In this document: positions 9,580-20,206 of the stretch, one piece after another
Numbering within the stretch: the first letter of the stretch is position 1
Layout: each line of letters starts with the position of its first letter
Translations under genes and position numbers: made by a program
NCBI GenBank assembly: GCA_021399435.1
Contig: JAJTUP010000137.1
Location: 1-64,000, forward strand
Reading direction: 5' to 3'
Length of the DNA stretch: 64,000 bases
Source of the DNA: Diaporthe sp. PMI_573
Lineage: Eukaryota; Ascomycota; Sordariomycetes; Diaporthales; Diaporthaceae
Notes under the pieces: generated by a model
Told to the model about the DNA's origin: nothing
What the model saw: only the letters and a program-made list of their open reading frames with translations
The model's database searches: none

Positions 9580-10276
9580 ATCTCACAACAGCAAGTCGCA
9601 AGCAACTTTGTAATATAGATAGTTATAACCTTGGTTTTATGTTGGAGGCCGGACCCGTCCATTCTAGTAGATGTTAGCAGCCCGCTACGGTACAATGCCG
9701 TGGTTCCGAGCGCCCTGGGTGGTTTGCGCGTCCAGGCGACACCCACCGCACGATGGCTGGTGTTGCCTACTGGCGATCTTGCTAATCGCCGCTTCCTGCA
9801 GTCCTGTATTTACATATATGAAGATTTTTCATTACCAAAAGACAAGACTGCTGTATGGGGTCCTCTAGAGTCTCTTGACTCGGAGTAGAAACATAACGAG
9901 ATAGGGCAGTCGTTAGACTTGTTACTAATTTGATATATAGGGAGTTTACTGCGAAGGGCACAACCGTGAGCCCCTTTTGAACAGCTAGTAATGTACTTTG
10001 ATAAAATTTCGAAGTACTGCATAGTACATGGAAATATACCCAAACAAGTACCCATTGAAGTGTGTTTCTACAACATCCTACACGATAGTACTTTTCTCAT
10101 CGTTGCAGAACTAAATGTACCTAATTCCTTAAACATAAATATGGGAGTCCCGTAGTACAGTATATACTCCTTGATTAAAAGGAGAGCGGTCTTTTACTAT
10201 TGACACGATCGGTGCCACTGTTTAGCAAGTTTGACTTACAAACTGGTGTTGCATCATTGCTCATACCACCCTCCAA
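9580..10276. other. Intergenic; presumed upstream region of the MADS-like gene
   Basis: No coding signature was found. About 90 bp before the MADS-like start codon recur at 33785-33860, before a truncated copy of the same gene, so this upstream sequence was duplicated with it. Confidence 0.5.
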
Positions 10277-10647
10277 ATGGATCCAGAAGCTCGAAGAATA
10301 GTGGTGAAAAGAATTAAGCGTGAACGTGAGATGTTTCGAAAGCGGCTACGAACGATTATGAAAAAGGTAGAAGGACTTCATACTCAATGTGGGGGGGAGG
10401 TGTTTCTTGCCATTCACAAGAATGGAAAGTTTTATGTGTTTTCCTCGAACCCAGAGAATAAAAGGTGGCCGCCGCCTCTGAGCGACATTGTTAGTCCAGA
10501 CATCGCGTTGATTATCAACGTTTGGCGCTAATTGATTTTTAGATGCTCACATATCCATTGCCAGAAATTCATCATCCAACTAAAACTGTTGGCGCCCAAG
10601 GAGAATGGGAAGAAGACGTTGATGAGGACAGCTCTGCCGATCATTAA
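10277..10647 (+). CDS. Small MADS-box-like protein (two exons)
   Basis: Exon 1 is 10277-10489, with an intron 10490-10542 (GTTAGT donor, CTAATTG branch, TTTTAG acceptor), and exon 2 is 10543-10647. This gives 105 residues. Residues about 8-60 follow the MADS-box pattern: basic KRIKRERE, then FRKRLRTIMKKVEGLHTQCGGEVFLAIHKNGKFYVFSS, matching KR..KR..GL.KKA.EL...C..EV.L.I....K...F of SRF/MEF2 factors. The C terminus is short and acidic, so it could bind DNA without an activation or MEF2 domain. Small MADS-like proteins of this kind are multiplied in some ascomycetes (family knowledge). A broken copy lies at 33861. Confidence 0.7.
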
Positions 10648-10786
10648 AAATGCCTCTCTCATTACATTTACTCTGGAGGATTCACACGCAACTGGTTCAT
10701 CTGGGGACAGGTATACGGACGAGAGGCTGGCAAAAAAGACAATGCTTGCCTAGGTGCATGGGTGACGCCTCCTCAGCCTTGTAAAA

Positions 10787-11602
10787 GTGTTAGACATGCT
10801 GTCACGGATTCAAAGAGGGAAAGGAGCGGCCTCAAAACTATTTGCACCAGTTTCTAGCGCCTTGTATAAATTTTCGTTCATCGTGCTCGACGAGGAGGAA
10901 TTCGCGAAGAAGCTGATACCCGAGATGTTCAAGCACAACAACTACGCCTCGTTTGTCCGCCAGCTAAACATATACGGGTTTCGCAAGCGAGTCGGGCTGA
11001 GCTGGGCCAGGGAGCGGAAGAGAGCGACCCGGCTCTGGCGGCGACAGTTAGTTACAGTCCTGTCTGACCACCTCGTCAATCTAGCCCGGCAGGAGGGGAG
11101 CTCCCTGCCGCTGCAGTGGGCCGACGTTCGCGCTTTTCACGGTGGGGACCAGTGCATGGGTCTGATCACCTATTTCCCCGCTGCTCCACTTGCTGAGGTC
11201 CACGGTGCGTACATATTCGACGAAGATAAATTGGGGTTATTCACTCTTCCAGCCTCCATCGAGACCGATCCACATATGGCACGGAACAAATCGTTCTTGC
11301 CACCCGGCTCTCGTTCTCGCGTTCCTCCAACTTCCCGCAGCATCGAAGCTTCAAGTATTTTCGAGCTCTTTGATACCATGATCGAGGTCTTCGACGACTT
11401 TGCTTGTCTTAACGGCCATATCTTTCCTGAGTCCCTCGCATGCTTGTACCTGCTGTACATTTTCGTGTGCAAGACGAGCCATCTTACTTTCTCCCCAAAA
11501 CTTCTCAATTTCAGTAATCTTTTCGACACAAGCTTGGTAGTCTTTCTCCTTCATTTCCAGCAGGGCTTTCTCCTTTGCGGTAGCTTCCATCAGGCCGCCT
11601 AG
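10787..11602 (+). pseudogene. Fragment of an HSF-type DNA-binding domain
   Basis: Within this ORF, about 10872-11010 encodes [10 protein letters not shown], then [29 protein letters not shown], the second half of the heat-shock-factor domain including recognition helix 3. The first half of the domain (helix 1 and the PF.NKLW segment) is missing upstream. After KRVGLS the protein departs from any HSF, so only about 45 residues are preserved. The remaining ORF is unsupported. It lies 140 bp after the MADS-like gene on the same strand and may be part of the same block of gene fragments. Confidence 0.6.
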
Positions 11603-11671
11603 AAACATGTGGATAGAACGCAACACCCCAGTCTTCTTCACCTTTACGTCCTTCTTTGCCTGCTCTGTCAA
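11351..11671 (-). CDS. Hypothetical coiled-coil protein fragment
   Basis: A 106-codon ORF rich in Lys and Glu ([31 protein letters not shown]) with heptad-like spacing. No family is recognised. It overlaps the tail of the HSF-fragment ORF on the other strand, so at most one of the two is real in that part. Confidence 0.25.
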   Translation of the reverse strand: MTEQAKKDVKVKKTGVLRSIHMFLGGLMEATAKEKALLEMKEKDYQACVEKITEIEKFWGESKMARLAHENVQQVQACEGLRKDMAVKTSKVVEDLDHGIKELENT

Positions 11672-12040
11672 TGATATCTGCTTGCGGAGATCGCGGTGAG
11701 AGGGAGGGGTTCAGGCCGGTGGCTGGGACAAACAATCGTTGCCGAACACGTAGTCTGGCTGGAACTCAAAACTCACGCTCCAGGGGCGGTATGATTAATC
11801 ATGATTTTGGGTACGCCATCTATTTCCTTCAGTGTGAATATCCAGTTTCATCGGTCAATGATCATTCGTCCGCAGTAGCCTGTTTCAAACGATGAATGTC
11901 TGGACTCAACAAGGACAATGTCCATCAGGCTGCGTAGTCCGGATTGTCAGCCTCGCGCAAAACGTCCGGCTGGCGTTGGGCCGACCTCCTGCACGAGGCG
12001 GGACCGCTGCATGCCACTATTCCCACACACTTAAGGGCAC

Positions 12041-12133
12041 CAAATAAGCACTATTAGACCCAAGTGTTGGCAAACATTGCCTAAATTAAACAAATTAAGC
12101 ACTATTAGACCTAAGTGTTGGCAAATGTTGCCT
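12041..12133 (+). repeat. Two direct copies of a 42-bp unit
   Basis: CAAATAAGCACTATTAGACC.. at 12041-12082 is repeated at 12091-12133 with four or five differences. The unit includes AAGTGTTGGCAAA. A looser echo (TTGCCTACATTGCCCACGATGCC) follows. No function is apparent. Confidence 0.8.
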
Positions 12134-13153
12134 ACATTGCCCACGATGCCTACGTCGTCGCCTATGTGACCCAGTTATCAAATAGTAAGACAATAAAGCC
12201 GGGCATCACGGCGACGATCTCGTCCTGCGTTTCCTTGGGTATCTTCTAGCACAGAACATATCCTGGTTTAGGACAACTACCGCTTGAGCAGATCTACCAG
12301 TATCCACTGACTGACGAATCGATAAGCCACTTGGACTACTTCGAAGCATCATGCAGCGAAGCAACGTCCACCTGTATGGGTAACACCAAGTTCCGTCGTT
12401 GTATCTCCTTGTGTGATGAAGCTGAGAAGTGTAAGTTGATGCCGAGTTGCAAGGCTCTGCAAGGCTTATTCAGGCGTGTTTAGCGATGTTGAAATTGAAA
12501 TGGAGAAGTTGTTCGGGATTGCCTGGGTCACAATATACTATATATCGTTCAGGGATCGACTTTACTTCCTCTTTCTTTTGCAAGCTTTCACTAGTATCCA
12601 TAAGCCGTATTGAGAATAAACAGTCAGATCTATTGACCTTATCGACCGCCCAAGGCACCGAGCGGGAGCATTTGAATGAGTCCGACTCTGCAAGCGGAAA
12701 TTAGAGGCGGCGGCGGCCGGAGAGCAGAGTGCGTCTGGCCCTCAGGGTGAGATAGTGTGGTACTCCTTATCTCCAACCCATGCAACAAGGTATGTTTGGA
12801 CGTGAGTCGTTTGGACACGCATCGGCAGGGAGCTCTCGTCATCGCTCACAAGACGGGAAGTTGCAAAAGTACAGCACCCCTGACCAATGATATTTGTCCC
12901 GCGCCTCACGCCGAAGTCCCAATGTCCTTATAGTCTGTATTTTTTGGAAGTACTTTAGTTGGACAGAAGTACATATGCAAAAGCGTGAAAATACAGTATA
13001 TACGTTCGAAAGCACTATAGGACAGTACATGATTTGCCTTTACGTTTTTAAGCGAAAAGGCTTGGGGCCAATCAGATGGGCCAGAACCCTTGTCAAAGAA
13101 CCTCTGGTACAAAAAGGTACATACAAACCACAAGCTAAACACGAAAGTGAAAG
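12134..13153. other. No recognisable gene
   Basis: Several short ORFs occur on both strands (for example 12447-12704 plus and 12906-13157 minus), but none has a family signature. The piggyBac remnant lies just downstream on the minus strand, so part of this may be that element's 3' flank. Confidence 0.4.
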
Positions 13154-13735
13154 TCAACCTTCAGAATGCCACTGATTCCAACAGTTCCTCTTCGAATTAC
13201 TACACAACGCGACGCCGCATTCTTGGCACCCCGTAATAACCGAGTGTTTCTGAGGTGGTCGTTTTACTAGTTGTCGTTGATTTAGTAACATATTTTGTCG
13301 TTTTGAAGAGCAGAAAGCACAGAAGCCGCGTTTCGTGAGATGTACCTTCAAGTGGTTTGAGTTCTGCGAAGGGGTAGATTCTTCAGAACTTGCCAACCCG
13401 CTGTTTCGAAGTGCCACCTGCTGGCCGAACCTCTCGAAGATCTCAAAATACAGGCGCTTCCGAAATCTATTCTATTATCCCAGCCATGACGTTGAAGGAG
13501 GTATGCGTTTGTAATTGCTACTTCTGTTAGATTGTTAGCCCAGTGTAAAACAACGGTTAAGGGGGCTCGTACCAAGTAGAAACAGGTACAAAAGTGCTTG
13601 CTGACCACCTCTTTGAATTCTCCTCGCAGTTTGGAGCTCCGGACGTAGTTGATCACCGATATCAACTCCGTTCATATTGTTGTTGTATGCATCAATCAGC
13701 CGAGGGATCTCAAGTACTCTAGTTGCCTGCCAACT
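13154..13735 (-). pseudogene. piggyBac-type transposase, C-terminal remnant
   Basis: Read on the minus strand across three frames, the order is RLIDAYNNNMNGVDIGDQLR (13715-13640), LTEVAITNAYLL (near 13510), FEIFERFGQQVALR (near 13430), then a Cys-rich tail CAFCSSKR, GCQECGVALC, CWNQWHS (13330-13160). This is the order of the fungal piggyBac catalytic C terminus and its zinc-ribbon-like end. At least two frameshifts interrupt it. The 5' part is cut exactly where the inverted-repeat arm begins (13732-13735), so the arm appears to have been inserted into, or recombined with, this element. Confidence 0.75.
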
Positions 13736-14595
13736 TTTTCAAGGTACGGGTCCTCGTTCTCTCCTGTGACGATGAGGATGTGAGGGCTAAAACGAGAGAC
13801 TGTAAGCGGTGACCGTGCCCAGCCCTGTAGTATATCTGCTGTTCTCGAGGGACCAACCGCTGCAACAAAGATAACAATCACATCGCTGAACGGAGCAAGG
13901 ACGTCCCAGTAAAGCTCAAAGCAGAAATAAGCAAGTTCATCCTGGGTCGCTGTTTGGGGTAGCTTCCGTGACAAGGCAATCTCATGATATGGCGATGCGG
14001 GATTTCCGAGTGATCTTGGGCCACCCACTTGAAACCCACTACACTGAGGGATTTGGGTGGGGCTTCCATATCCACTACACACAAGGGCGGAGTGGGTTCA
14101 ACTGGGATTGATTCCAGGGCTGATCAGGGACACGTGGATAACGAGCATATATTATTTCGAAATGTTGCGCCCGCTGGTGATGACGCAGCTGTAACGGTTG
14201 TCACCGCTAAACGTCTTGCACCCAAGGTCGAGGAGTGCCTTGATGTCCAAATAATTGGCAGCGAGAAGAATCTCAAAGAGCATCTCCTGGTCTACCTCCA
14301 TATACTTCTGATCCCACTCGTCGATTGCAGCATTCTCAACACAGGACTCGCTTTTGAGATCTTGGGTGGGGAGAGGATCGTCACGGTGATGTTCGCACCA
14401 CATGACAATCTTCTCGAGAACGGGCTGAGTTACGTTTGGGAGGGGCACAGGCTGGGCGGTGGCCGCTTCGAGACCCAAATCGTCAATTAGATTCTTTAGA
14501 AGGATGGAGCGCTTAGCAACTGGCAGGTCAACAAGCACGATGCCGCCGTCGTTGCATTTGAGCTCAAGCTGACTCTTCTTGCGCGCGGCATCTTG
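13732..14595 (-). repeat. Left arm of an 864-bp perfect inverted repeat
   Basis: The reverse complement of this stretch is co-linear with 24466-25329. The translated ORFs in both arms (128, 153 and 68 residues) are identical, so I judge the arms identical or nearly so. Homology ends at GAAAAAGTT (13732-13740) on one side and CAAGATGCC (14587-14595) on the other. The arms lie 9.87 kb apart and enclose the NLR gene. Confidence 0.9.
14152..14595 (-). pseudogene. SKP1-like fragment (left-arm copy)
   Basis: This copy has the same coding sequence as the right arm (24466-24909): the SKP1 core PNVTQPVLEKIVMWCEHHRDDP and DEWDQKYMEVDQEMLFEILLAANYLDIKALLDLGCKT. The last SKP1 helices, which bind the F-box, are missing. 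Here the sequence upstream of the arm differs from the right copy and provides no in-frame ATG directly, so this copy is less likely to be expressed. Confidence 0.8.
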
Positions 14596-15770
14596 TGCAG
14601 AAGCATTATCGGTGGTATTTTTACGGTCATTATGCTAGAGCCCTTCGGTGTCACAAAAGGTACACACACACACACACACACAATTTATTCCGCCCGGCGG
14701 GCTTAACCCGAAAGGGCAACTATGGCTTGAAAATAAATAATATGATGCCACAGTAAATTACCTCTAAAAATGAACATTTACATGCAACAAAGTTTCCTGC
14801 GTGCCACAAGTCCCTGTACTCAATCCAACAGCCATGATGTAACCTTTCAAAAAACAGGACTTCTGTCGAGTATTTGAATATACAGTACCGAAGCCTCAAA
14901 TTCCACTGCTTTGGCATTCAAATTATTCGAGCAAGCAGCTCTCCTACCTCATGTGAGCCCTTTGCAATGCCCAAGGAGGACTTTCATTTGTTGGCTTCTC
15001 AGAACTGTCCATCAAGGTAAGTGAGCATCAAAACCCACGCCACGAATAGCATACCCTCGCAATATTTACTAATATTTTCTATGGCTTGAATGCACGGAGA
15101 CTTTCCTTCAGGCATAATCAACGAATTTTATGAACCAGTTTGGGGATCGGAGTGTATCAGAAAGATGGTTAAGCGACATGAGGACTAGCATTTTTCTCAG
15201 TGTTCGTGCTGAGCACGGCGAAGCATCCGAAAACGACTCTATGTTGCTTAACCGGCATGGGAGCCAGGCACCTTCGTCTTCCTCAACTGACCAGGCGCAA
15301 TCAACTTTCAAAACCCTAGATCAGGATCCCCTACGGTCTAAGACTAGTGAGGTGCTGTGGGCATCGGAGCCGACGGTGACAATACAAATTATCAACGTTC
15401 TGTGGGCCCCTTGACGCCTGTACCGGAAGATGGGGATTTAGATGCCTTTGAGAGTTATAGAAATAGTTTTTATTATCTAATACTGAGCCAGCTACTCCTG
15501 GCTCATTATTAGTGGCATTTTGATCAATTATGAATAGCCTGGGGTCTAGGTCGCCGCTATTTAAATGATACACTTTCAAAGAATGTTCTGTCCTGTCTCT
15601 GGAGACAGGCTATGGATTTATCCTCGCATGATGCTCTGGAGACTGAGGTCTGGTTCGCGGCGACCCTGCACTACTGATCGTACGTACTTCTGTTGCAATT
15701 CTGAAACTGGAACTGCATTTTTTGAAAATCTCTCTGATTTTATGTGACTTCATTCCAGCCCGAGAGAGCT
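14596..15770. other. Intergenic with (CA)n microsatellite
   Basis: A (CA)n run occupies 14662-14682. It is followed by AATTTATTCCGCCCGGCGGG, whose inverse resembles the G-rich 3' ends of Tad-like LINEs that finish in a microsatellite, so a tiny LINE tail is possible. No gene is recognised up to 15770. Confidence 0.4.
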
Positions 15771-15773
15771 ATG

Positions 15774-15935
15774 GAAACGGAATATACGGCCATGAAACAT
15801 ACAGCCACGGAACATGCAGCCACGCAATCTACGGCCACGAAATATACAGCCACGCAATCTACGGCTACGAAACATACAGCCACGAAGCGTACCTTCACGG
15901 AATATACAGCCACGAAACGTAAAGCCACGAAAGTG
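15774..15935 (+). repeat. 15-bp degenerate tandem repeat (about 11 units)
   Basis: Units of the form CATACAGCCACGAAA follow each other with a 15-nt period, some extended or changed at two or three positions. In frame they would read as a five-residue Thr-rich repeat (TATKH) inside a short ORF. No neighbouring domain supports coding. Confidence 0.85.
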
Positions 15936-16179
15936 ACTGGATTAGATTGCTCGTTCAATTCTATAACTATCCACAGTATCACTCAAGATTGTCAACTAGC
16001 GGGGTGATCAGCCCGGCCTTTCTAACCGGGTGATCAGCCCGGCGAGAAAGCATGCAATGCATATAGAGGACGAGAGGCCGATACGGTGCCAAAACCGTGA
16101 CATCTACCACCAACGCCACCAGATGCTCTAACCAAAATCGCAGCCCCCAACCATCCACCACCAACCAACCCCAGCTCTC

Positions 16180-16400
16180 AAGACAAGAAAATTATCTGTT
16201 TTTGTGACCTCGAATTGATCAGTGGTTGAAGCTGTGTTAGGAAGTACCCTATGCCATCCTCCCGGTTAGCCAGACCGGGAACATAGTGCGGGACCATCTT
16301 CCGGGCTAGCTAAGCCCGGAACATGGCATAGGGTACTTCCTAACACAGCTTCAACCACTGATCAATTCGAGGTCACAAAAACAGATAATTTTCTTGTCTT
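16180..16400. repeat. Foldback (palindromic) element with 76-bp perfect arms
   Basis: 16180-16255 is the exact inverse of 16325-16400. The 69-nt centre contains two further small hairpins (CCCGGTTAGCCAGACCGGG and CCGGGCTAGCTAAGCCCGG). The whole can form a cruciform or a long RNA hairpin. Its central part recurs at 17159-17251 with shorter arms. This looks like a MITE-like foldback repeat. Confidence 0.9.
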
Positions 16401-17158
16401 TTCTCTTTTTCCTCTCCGCCGCCCTCTCGAAACTTGCCCCGTTTGTCTCTTACTCCGTCTAATCATGTCGAATTTTCTCGAGGAATTGTTCCTTCTCCTT
16501 GGTAATCTCATTTTCTGGAGTGCGCCGAACAAATTGGTACATGGTTCTACGACCATGTTCTCGGCTTCCACTATGTCGTCGACATCCTCCTGTTCTTTCT
16601 CGATCTTGCATTGCAGGTGCTTGTCTCCTTGCTTGCAGCAGCTTCAGATTTGTAACGCCCACTTCCGATTGGCATGCATATGCCATCGCCTCATCGTCAC
16701 ATATGTCAGCCTCGCCCAGCAAGTCAATAGTGTCCCCAATGCTAGCAATTCCGTTGGTTCTCTAGCCTTGTATTGCCGCTCTTCTCGGTATTACTGTCGT
16801 CATCGGTCATCATAGTATAGGAGGGACAGGGACGGGATTATGGCAGGGAGGGATTCAGACATAACAGGCGAGATGGACTCGCTCCAGTCGGCGGGCGTTG
16901 TATTCCGGTCCCTTCGTTCGCTACAGCGAGAGACTAGTCAACCGGGATCGAGGTGCGTGTGTGTAAAGGCGATTGTGGTTTTGCAACGAATCCCACGGGT
17001 TTTTGGTAAAGAATTCTGGTTGTTATAGTTGTCGGAAGCGCCTGCCCCCAACTCTCCTCCTGCATATTTCCACCTGTCCGCCCACCAAGATACCGGACTC
17101 TCCCTGGCCCAAATCCCACCGCCAAGCAAACAGTCAATCCACCACCAACTCCAGCTCT

Positions 17159-17251
17159 CTACCCTGCGCCATCCTCCCGGTTGGCCAGACCGGGAACATA
17201 GTGCTGGACCATCCTCCGGGCTGGCTAAGCCCGGAACATGGCGCAGGGTAG
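17159..17251. repeat. Second, short-armed copy of the foldback core
   Basis: CTACCCTGCGCC pairs with GGCGCAGGGTAG at the ends, and the centre has the same two hairpins as 16256-16324. Flanks are also shared: ATCCACCACCAA..CCAGCTCTC before both copies, and TCGGCG..GTTGTATTCC-like sequence after this copy and again near 16890. Two copies of one repeat family are therefore present, the first with extra 60-bp arms and a split 3' flank. Confidence 0.8.
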
Positions 17252-17367
17252 CGGGAGGAACAGGGAGGGGCGCGGGTTTAGGTTCAGACCTGAGTCGGCG
17301 TTGCATTCCAGTCCCCCCTTTTTTTTGGGGGGGGGGGGGGTTGGTTTGTTCTTCTTGTTGTTGTAAT

Positions 17368-17760
17368 TCAGGAGGCGGTGTGCCAGCAAGAAATTTGATT
17401 GCCATCTGGATCCAAACCAGCAGAAAGAATTATGTACATCAGCTTCCTGAGTGCCATTACACACTGCTGAACATAATATCCGGATTCATTGTCCTTCAAT
17501 ATCTATCGAATGTTTGAGAGGCAGCTGGTAGGCTGTTTTGAATCTTTCTTGCGCTGCTTCGGCGTCTTTTTAACCTTGTCTGCTGGCGCCTCGTTATCGG
17601 TGTCACCTCTGGGGGCTCGGTGAGTGTCAGTAGTGCTAGTGCCAGCCTCTGGTGGCGGCGTAGCCAACTGCGCGGTCTTGAGAGGTTTCACAGCTTTCGA
17701 GCTGCTGCGGGTCTGCCTTCCTTGCATCTTTACTGCATTTGAGGAAGATGTTGTCGCCAT
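17368..17760 (-). pseudogene. Degenerate hypothetical gene with internal TAG
   Basis: From the Met at 17760 the frame encodes a Lys/Ser/Thr-rich, disordered stretch (MATTSSSNAVKMQGRQTRSS.., KKTPKQRKKDSKQPT). It meets TAG at 17503-17505, then continues in the same frame with YVQQCVMALRKLMYIILSAGLDPDGNQIS to TGA at 17368. That the frame continues past the stop with an ordered sequence suggests a nonsense mutation, compatible with CAG to TAG. The family is not recognised. Confidence 0.35.
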
Positions 17761-18269
17761 CTTCGGATTGGATGTTTTTGTAGAAATGACTTCTTCTGGT
17801 GAATGAATTGTGACGCAGGAATAATATGAATAAAAATGTTTCGAGAGTCTGTTTTCCTTCTTTTTTTCTGGCGACGGCGGCGGGATTGACTTATATTTAT
17901 ACTTGGTCTGCATCACAGTATAAAGCATTCATGGACAAATTAAACTTGCATTAAGACTAAGGAAAACGAGAAACCTCGTTTTGAATCTTTAATAGTAAAT
18001 TTTAGAATATTAAGTCCCAAATAGAGTAATCATAAACTTTAAAAGCCAAAATACAGTGGGGACCGAAATCAGTGTCCGGCGGACCGTCTCAACAATCTTT
18101 TTAATCGATGATTATTGTGGGGCGCACTTGCTTACACAGTGCACATTTGTTCATACGGTGTCCTTCTCAAATCGACCAATGAGTCATTGTTCTGGCCTCA
18201 GGCAAGAACTCATGCATCCATTGGTTTTATTCGCTGATTTCCATCCCTTCCTCCCTCAGCTGAAACGCA

Positions 18270-18570
18270 GCGATACAGACCAGCACAAACTCCGAAAAGG
18301 TCGAGCAGTTGTGCGGAGACGCGGGTGTCAAGTTGCTCTATCTGCCGCTACTCACCCACTCTGAACCGTATTAAGGAGTTCTTTGCGGAGCTCAAGACCT
18401 ACATCAAAGGCCAGTGGGACACACATACTTCCATCATCCGATACGATTCTGCGGCCTTCTTAAGCTCGTGTGTTGATGTTGTTGGTGCTCGGCAGGCCAG
18501 TGCCAGAGGTCACTTTCGGGGGGCAGGCATCCACGTTGACGAGCCTCCAGCGTCAGATATGGAAAGTTGA
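18270..18570 (+). pseudogene. Tc1/mariner-type transposase, C-terminal remnant
   Basis: KVEQLCGDAGVKLLYLP (near 18297) is followed after a small frameshift by YSPTLNRIKEFFAELKTYIK.W and CVDVVGARQASARGHFRGAGI. This matches the last part of fungal DDE_3 (Tc1/mariner) transposases, YSPDLNPIEEFFAELK..CVD..G...SA.GHFRHAG, including the third catalytic acidic position region. The N-terminal HTH and the first Asp are absent. Confidence 0.75.
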
Positions 18571-18591
18571 AGGGTGTAATATTTATACGCT

Positions 18592-19904
18592 CTACGACCT
18601 GTATGTCTCATCTAGCCAAGACTCTACATGGCTGGCAAACTGTATAGCGATGCCTCGCTTCACCCCTTTCGCGACCAGAAAATCGATTTCCTGCTTCTGA
18701 GCTGCATGAACATGCCCAAGGTTCAGGCCTTTAGCTAGCATGATATCGCAGATCTCCCGGAACCCAGCTTTCCAGTTCGGCTCCGTGACTTGTGTGCAGT
18801 GCCACTTACAGTATTGGCGCACAGCCTCGTCCCGAGGACCCGGGATAGAAACCCGGGTCGGGCGCCATAGAGATGCTGCTGTCTCCGGTTTGTCGCCCGG
18901 CGCTACATAGCAGGCAGCAGAGGCCGGGTGGAATGGAGATGGCTGGACGTTCGTGATCTGCACTCGAGGGAGGTCACCAGAGGACGAAACCATGTGCTTG
19001 AGCTTCTTACGCTCCGCATCCTGCTGCTCTACCAGGTAGATCAGCTCACGGATGTTGGGCGGGACGTCGTTATGCGTCTGAAGCGGATGGCCCTCCTCGG
19101 CATACTTGACCAGCTTCGTCAGGATTTTAGTGTCTAGCTTATAGTGCTTTCGGCCGTCTTTGTCACGCCAACAATACGGCCCAAGGTGACAAAGGCGTCC
19201 ATTGCACTGCATAAGCCGGTAGGCATCCTGCTAAACACAAGGTCGGCCAAGGCTTTCTGTTCATCCAAGAGTGCATCCCTCTCTGCCAACTGTGCCGCCG
19301 AAGCACCGCGGCCAGCACTTACCTGTGCCCGCCCAGTGACAAGCTGGCCGTGCTCTTTATATATAAAGGAGATATCGATCCTCAGCTTCTTGCCCTGGGC
19401 AGCTAGGTTGCCTCAGGCTTGCAACTGCTCCTTGACCGTTGCCCAGCCGATGTTGAGCTCGTCGAACCGCTTTGTGAGATCGCGTTCGGAGTGTTTCGAT
19501 ACGGATACGGTAATAGTTGTTTCCTCGGATCGGTATCTATCTCCGGGTAATTTGTTCGTTACGATACTCTCCTATTTCGATCGAAGACTAAGGTTCTAAA
19601 ATGCACCGGACGCAAGTACCAAGTTCTACTCTGTGTCGCCGGTAAGCTTGGCCAGTCTCCCCTTTGCGAATAATAACTTCCATTCGATAGAGTAATGAAT
19701 ACACGTAGGTGGGGACTCGTCATAGGGTAGGTCGGGGTCCCAATTGCGCAACTGAAGTAGTGGGAGTCGCGGTTGATTGCGCTGGATGTGGTTCTGGTTA
19801 GCAGGGCTGGTGCTAGGGGCATTGAAGCGCTGGAGATCCGGGGTCCTGTAATCTAAGTCATCGTCATTATACCACAGGGTTTCGTCTAGTGGTGGAAAGT
19901 CCAT
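18592..19904 (-). pseudogene. Fungal repeat-family hypothetical protein inactivated by RIP-type stops
   Basis: Reading the minus strand from the Met at 19904: [38 protein letters not shown], then TAG, NLVLASGAF, TAG, TAG within 60 nt, then SVSKHSERDLTKRFDELNIGWATVKEQLQA, TGA, GNLAAQGKKLRIDISFIY, a frameshift near 19210, and finally the open 18592-19212 segment with LCHLGPYCWRDKDGRKHYKLDTKILTKLVKYAEEG and VKRGIAIQF. This order matches an abundant fungal hypothetical family of unknown function (from memory). Family members have Q or W where the stops stand, so at least the TAG after GDTE and the TGA fit C-to-T/G-to-A change. Confidence 0.7.
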
Positions 19905-20206
19905 GGTGACTTTGCTCCATTGACCAGTTGTCAAATGTTCTACTGAGGCAGTCTCTAAATTTTCCTGTCAGCATAAGCAACTGATCGACTGATCTACCAA
20001 TCGAGTCTGCCAATCACGTTCAGCTCGGGGCCATCCTGATATCACGTGATAAGCGGAGAAGCTGAGGAGCTCCATTTTTGCCTTAGGCTGTATTTCCCCG
20101 CAAATCCTCCTGGCAGTCTGATCTCCATCGATTCGCGATCAGACGGATCCACTACTATCAAGTTCCACTACGCGGCCCGCACTGCTAGTATATACGGCAA
20201 ACCTTA

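Noticed and set aside
15774..15935. CRISPR-like array of short repeats
   Set aside because: Units are contiguous 15-bp degenerate tandem repeats without spacers, and the genome is eukaryotic.
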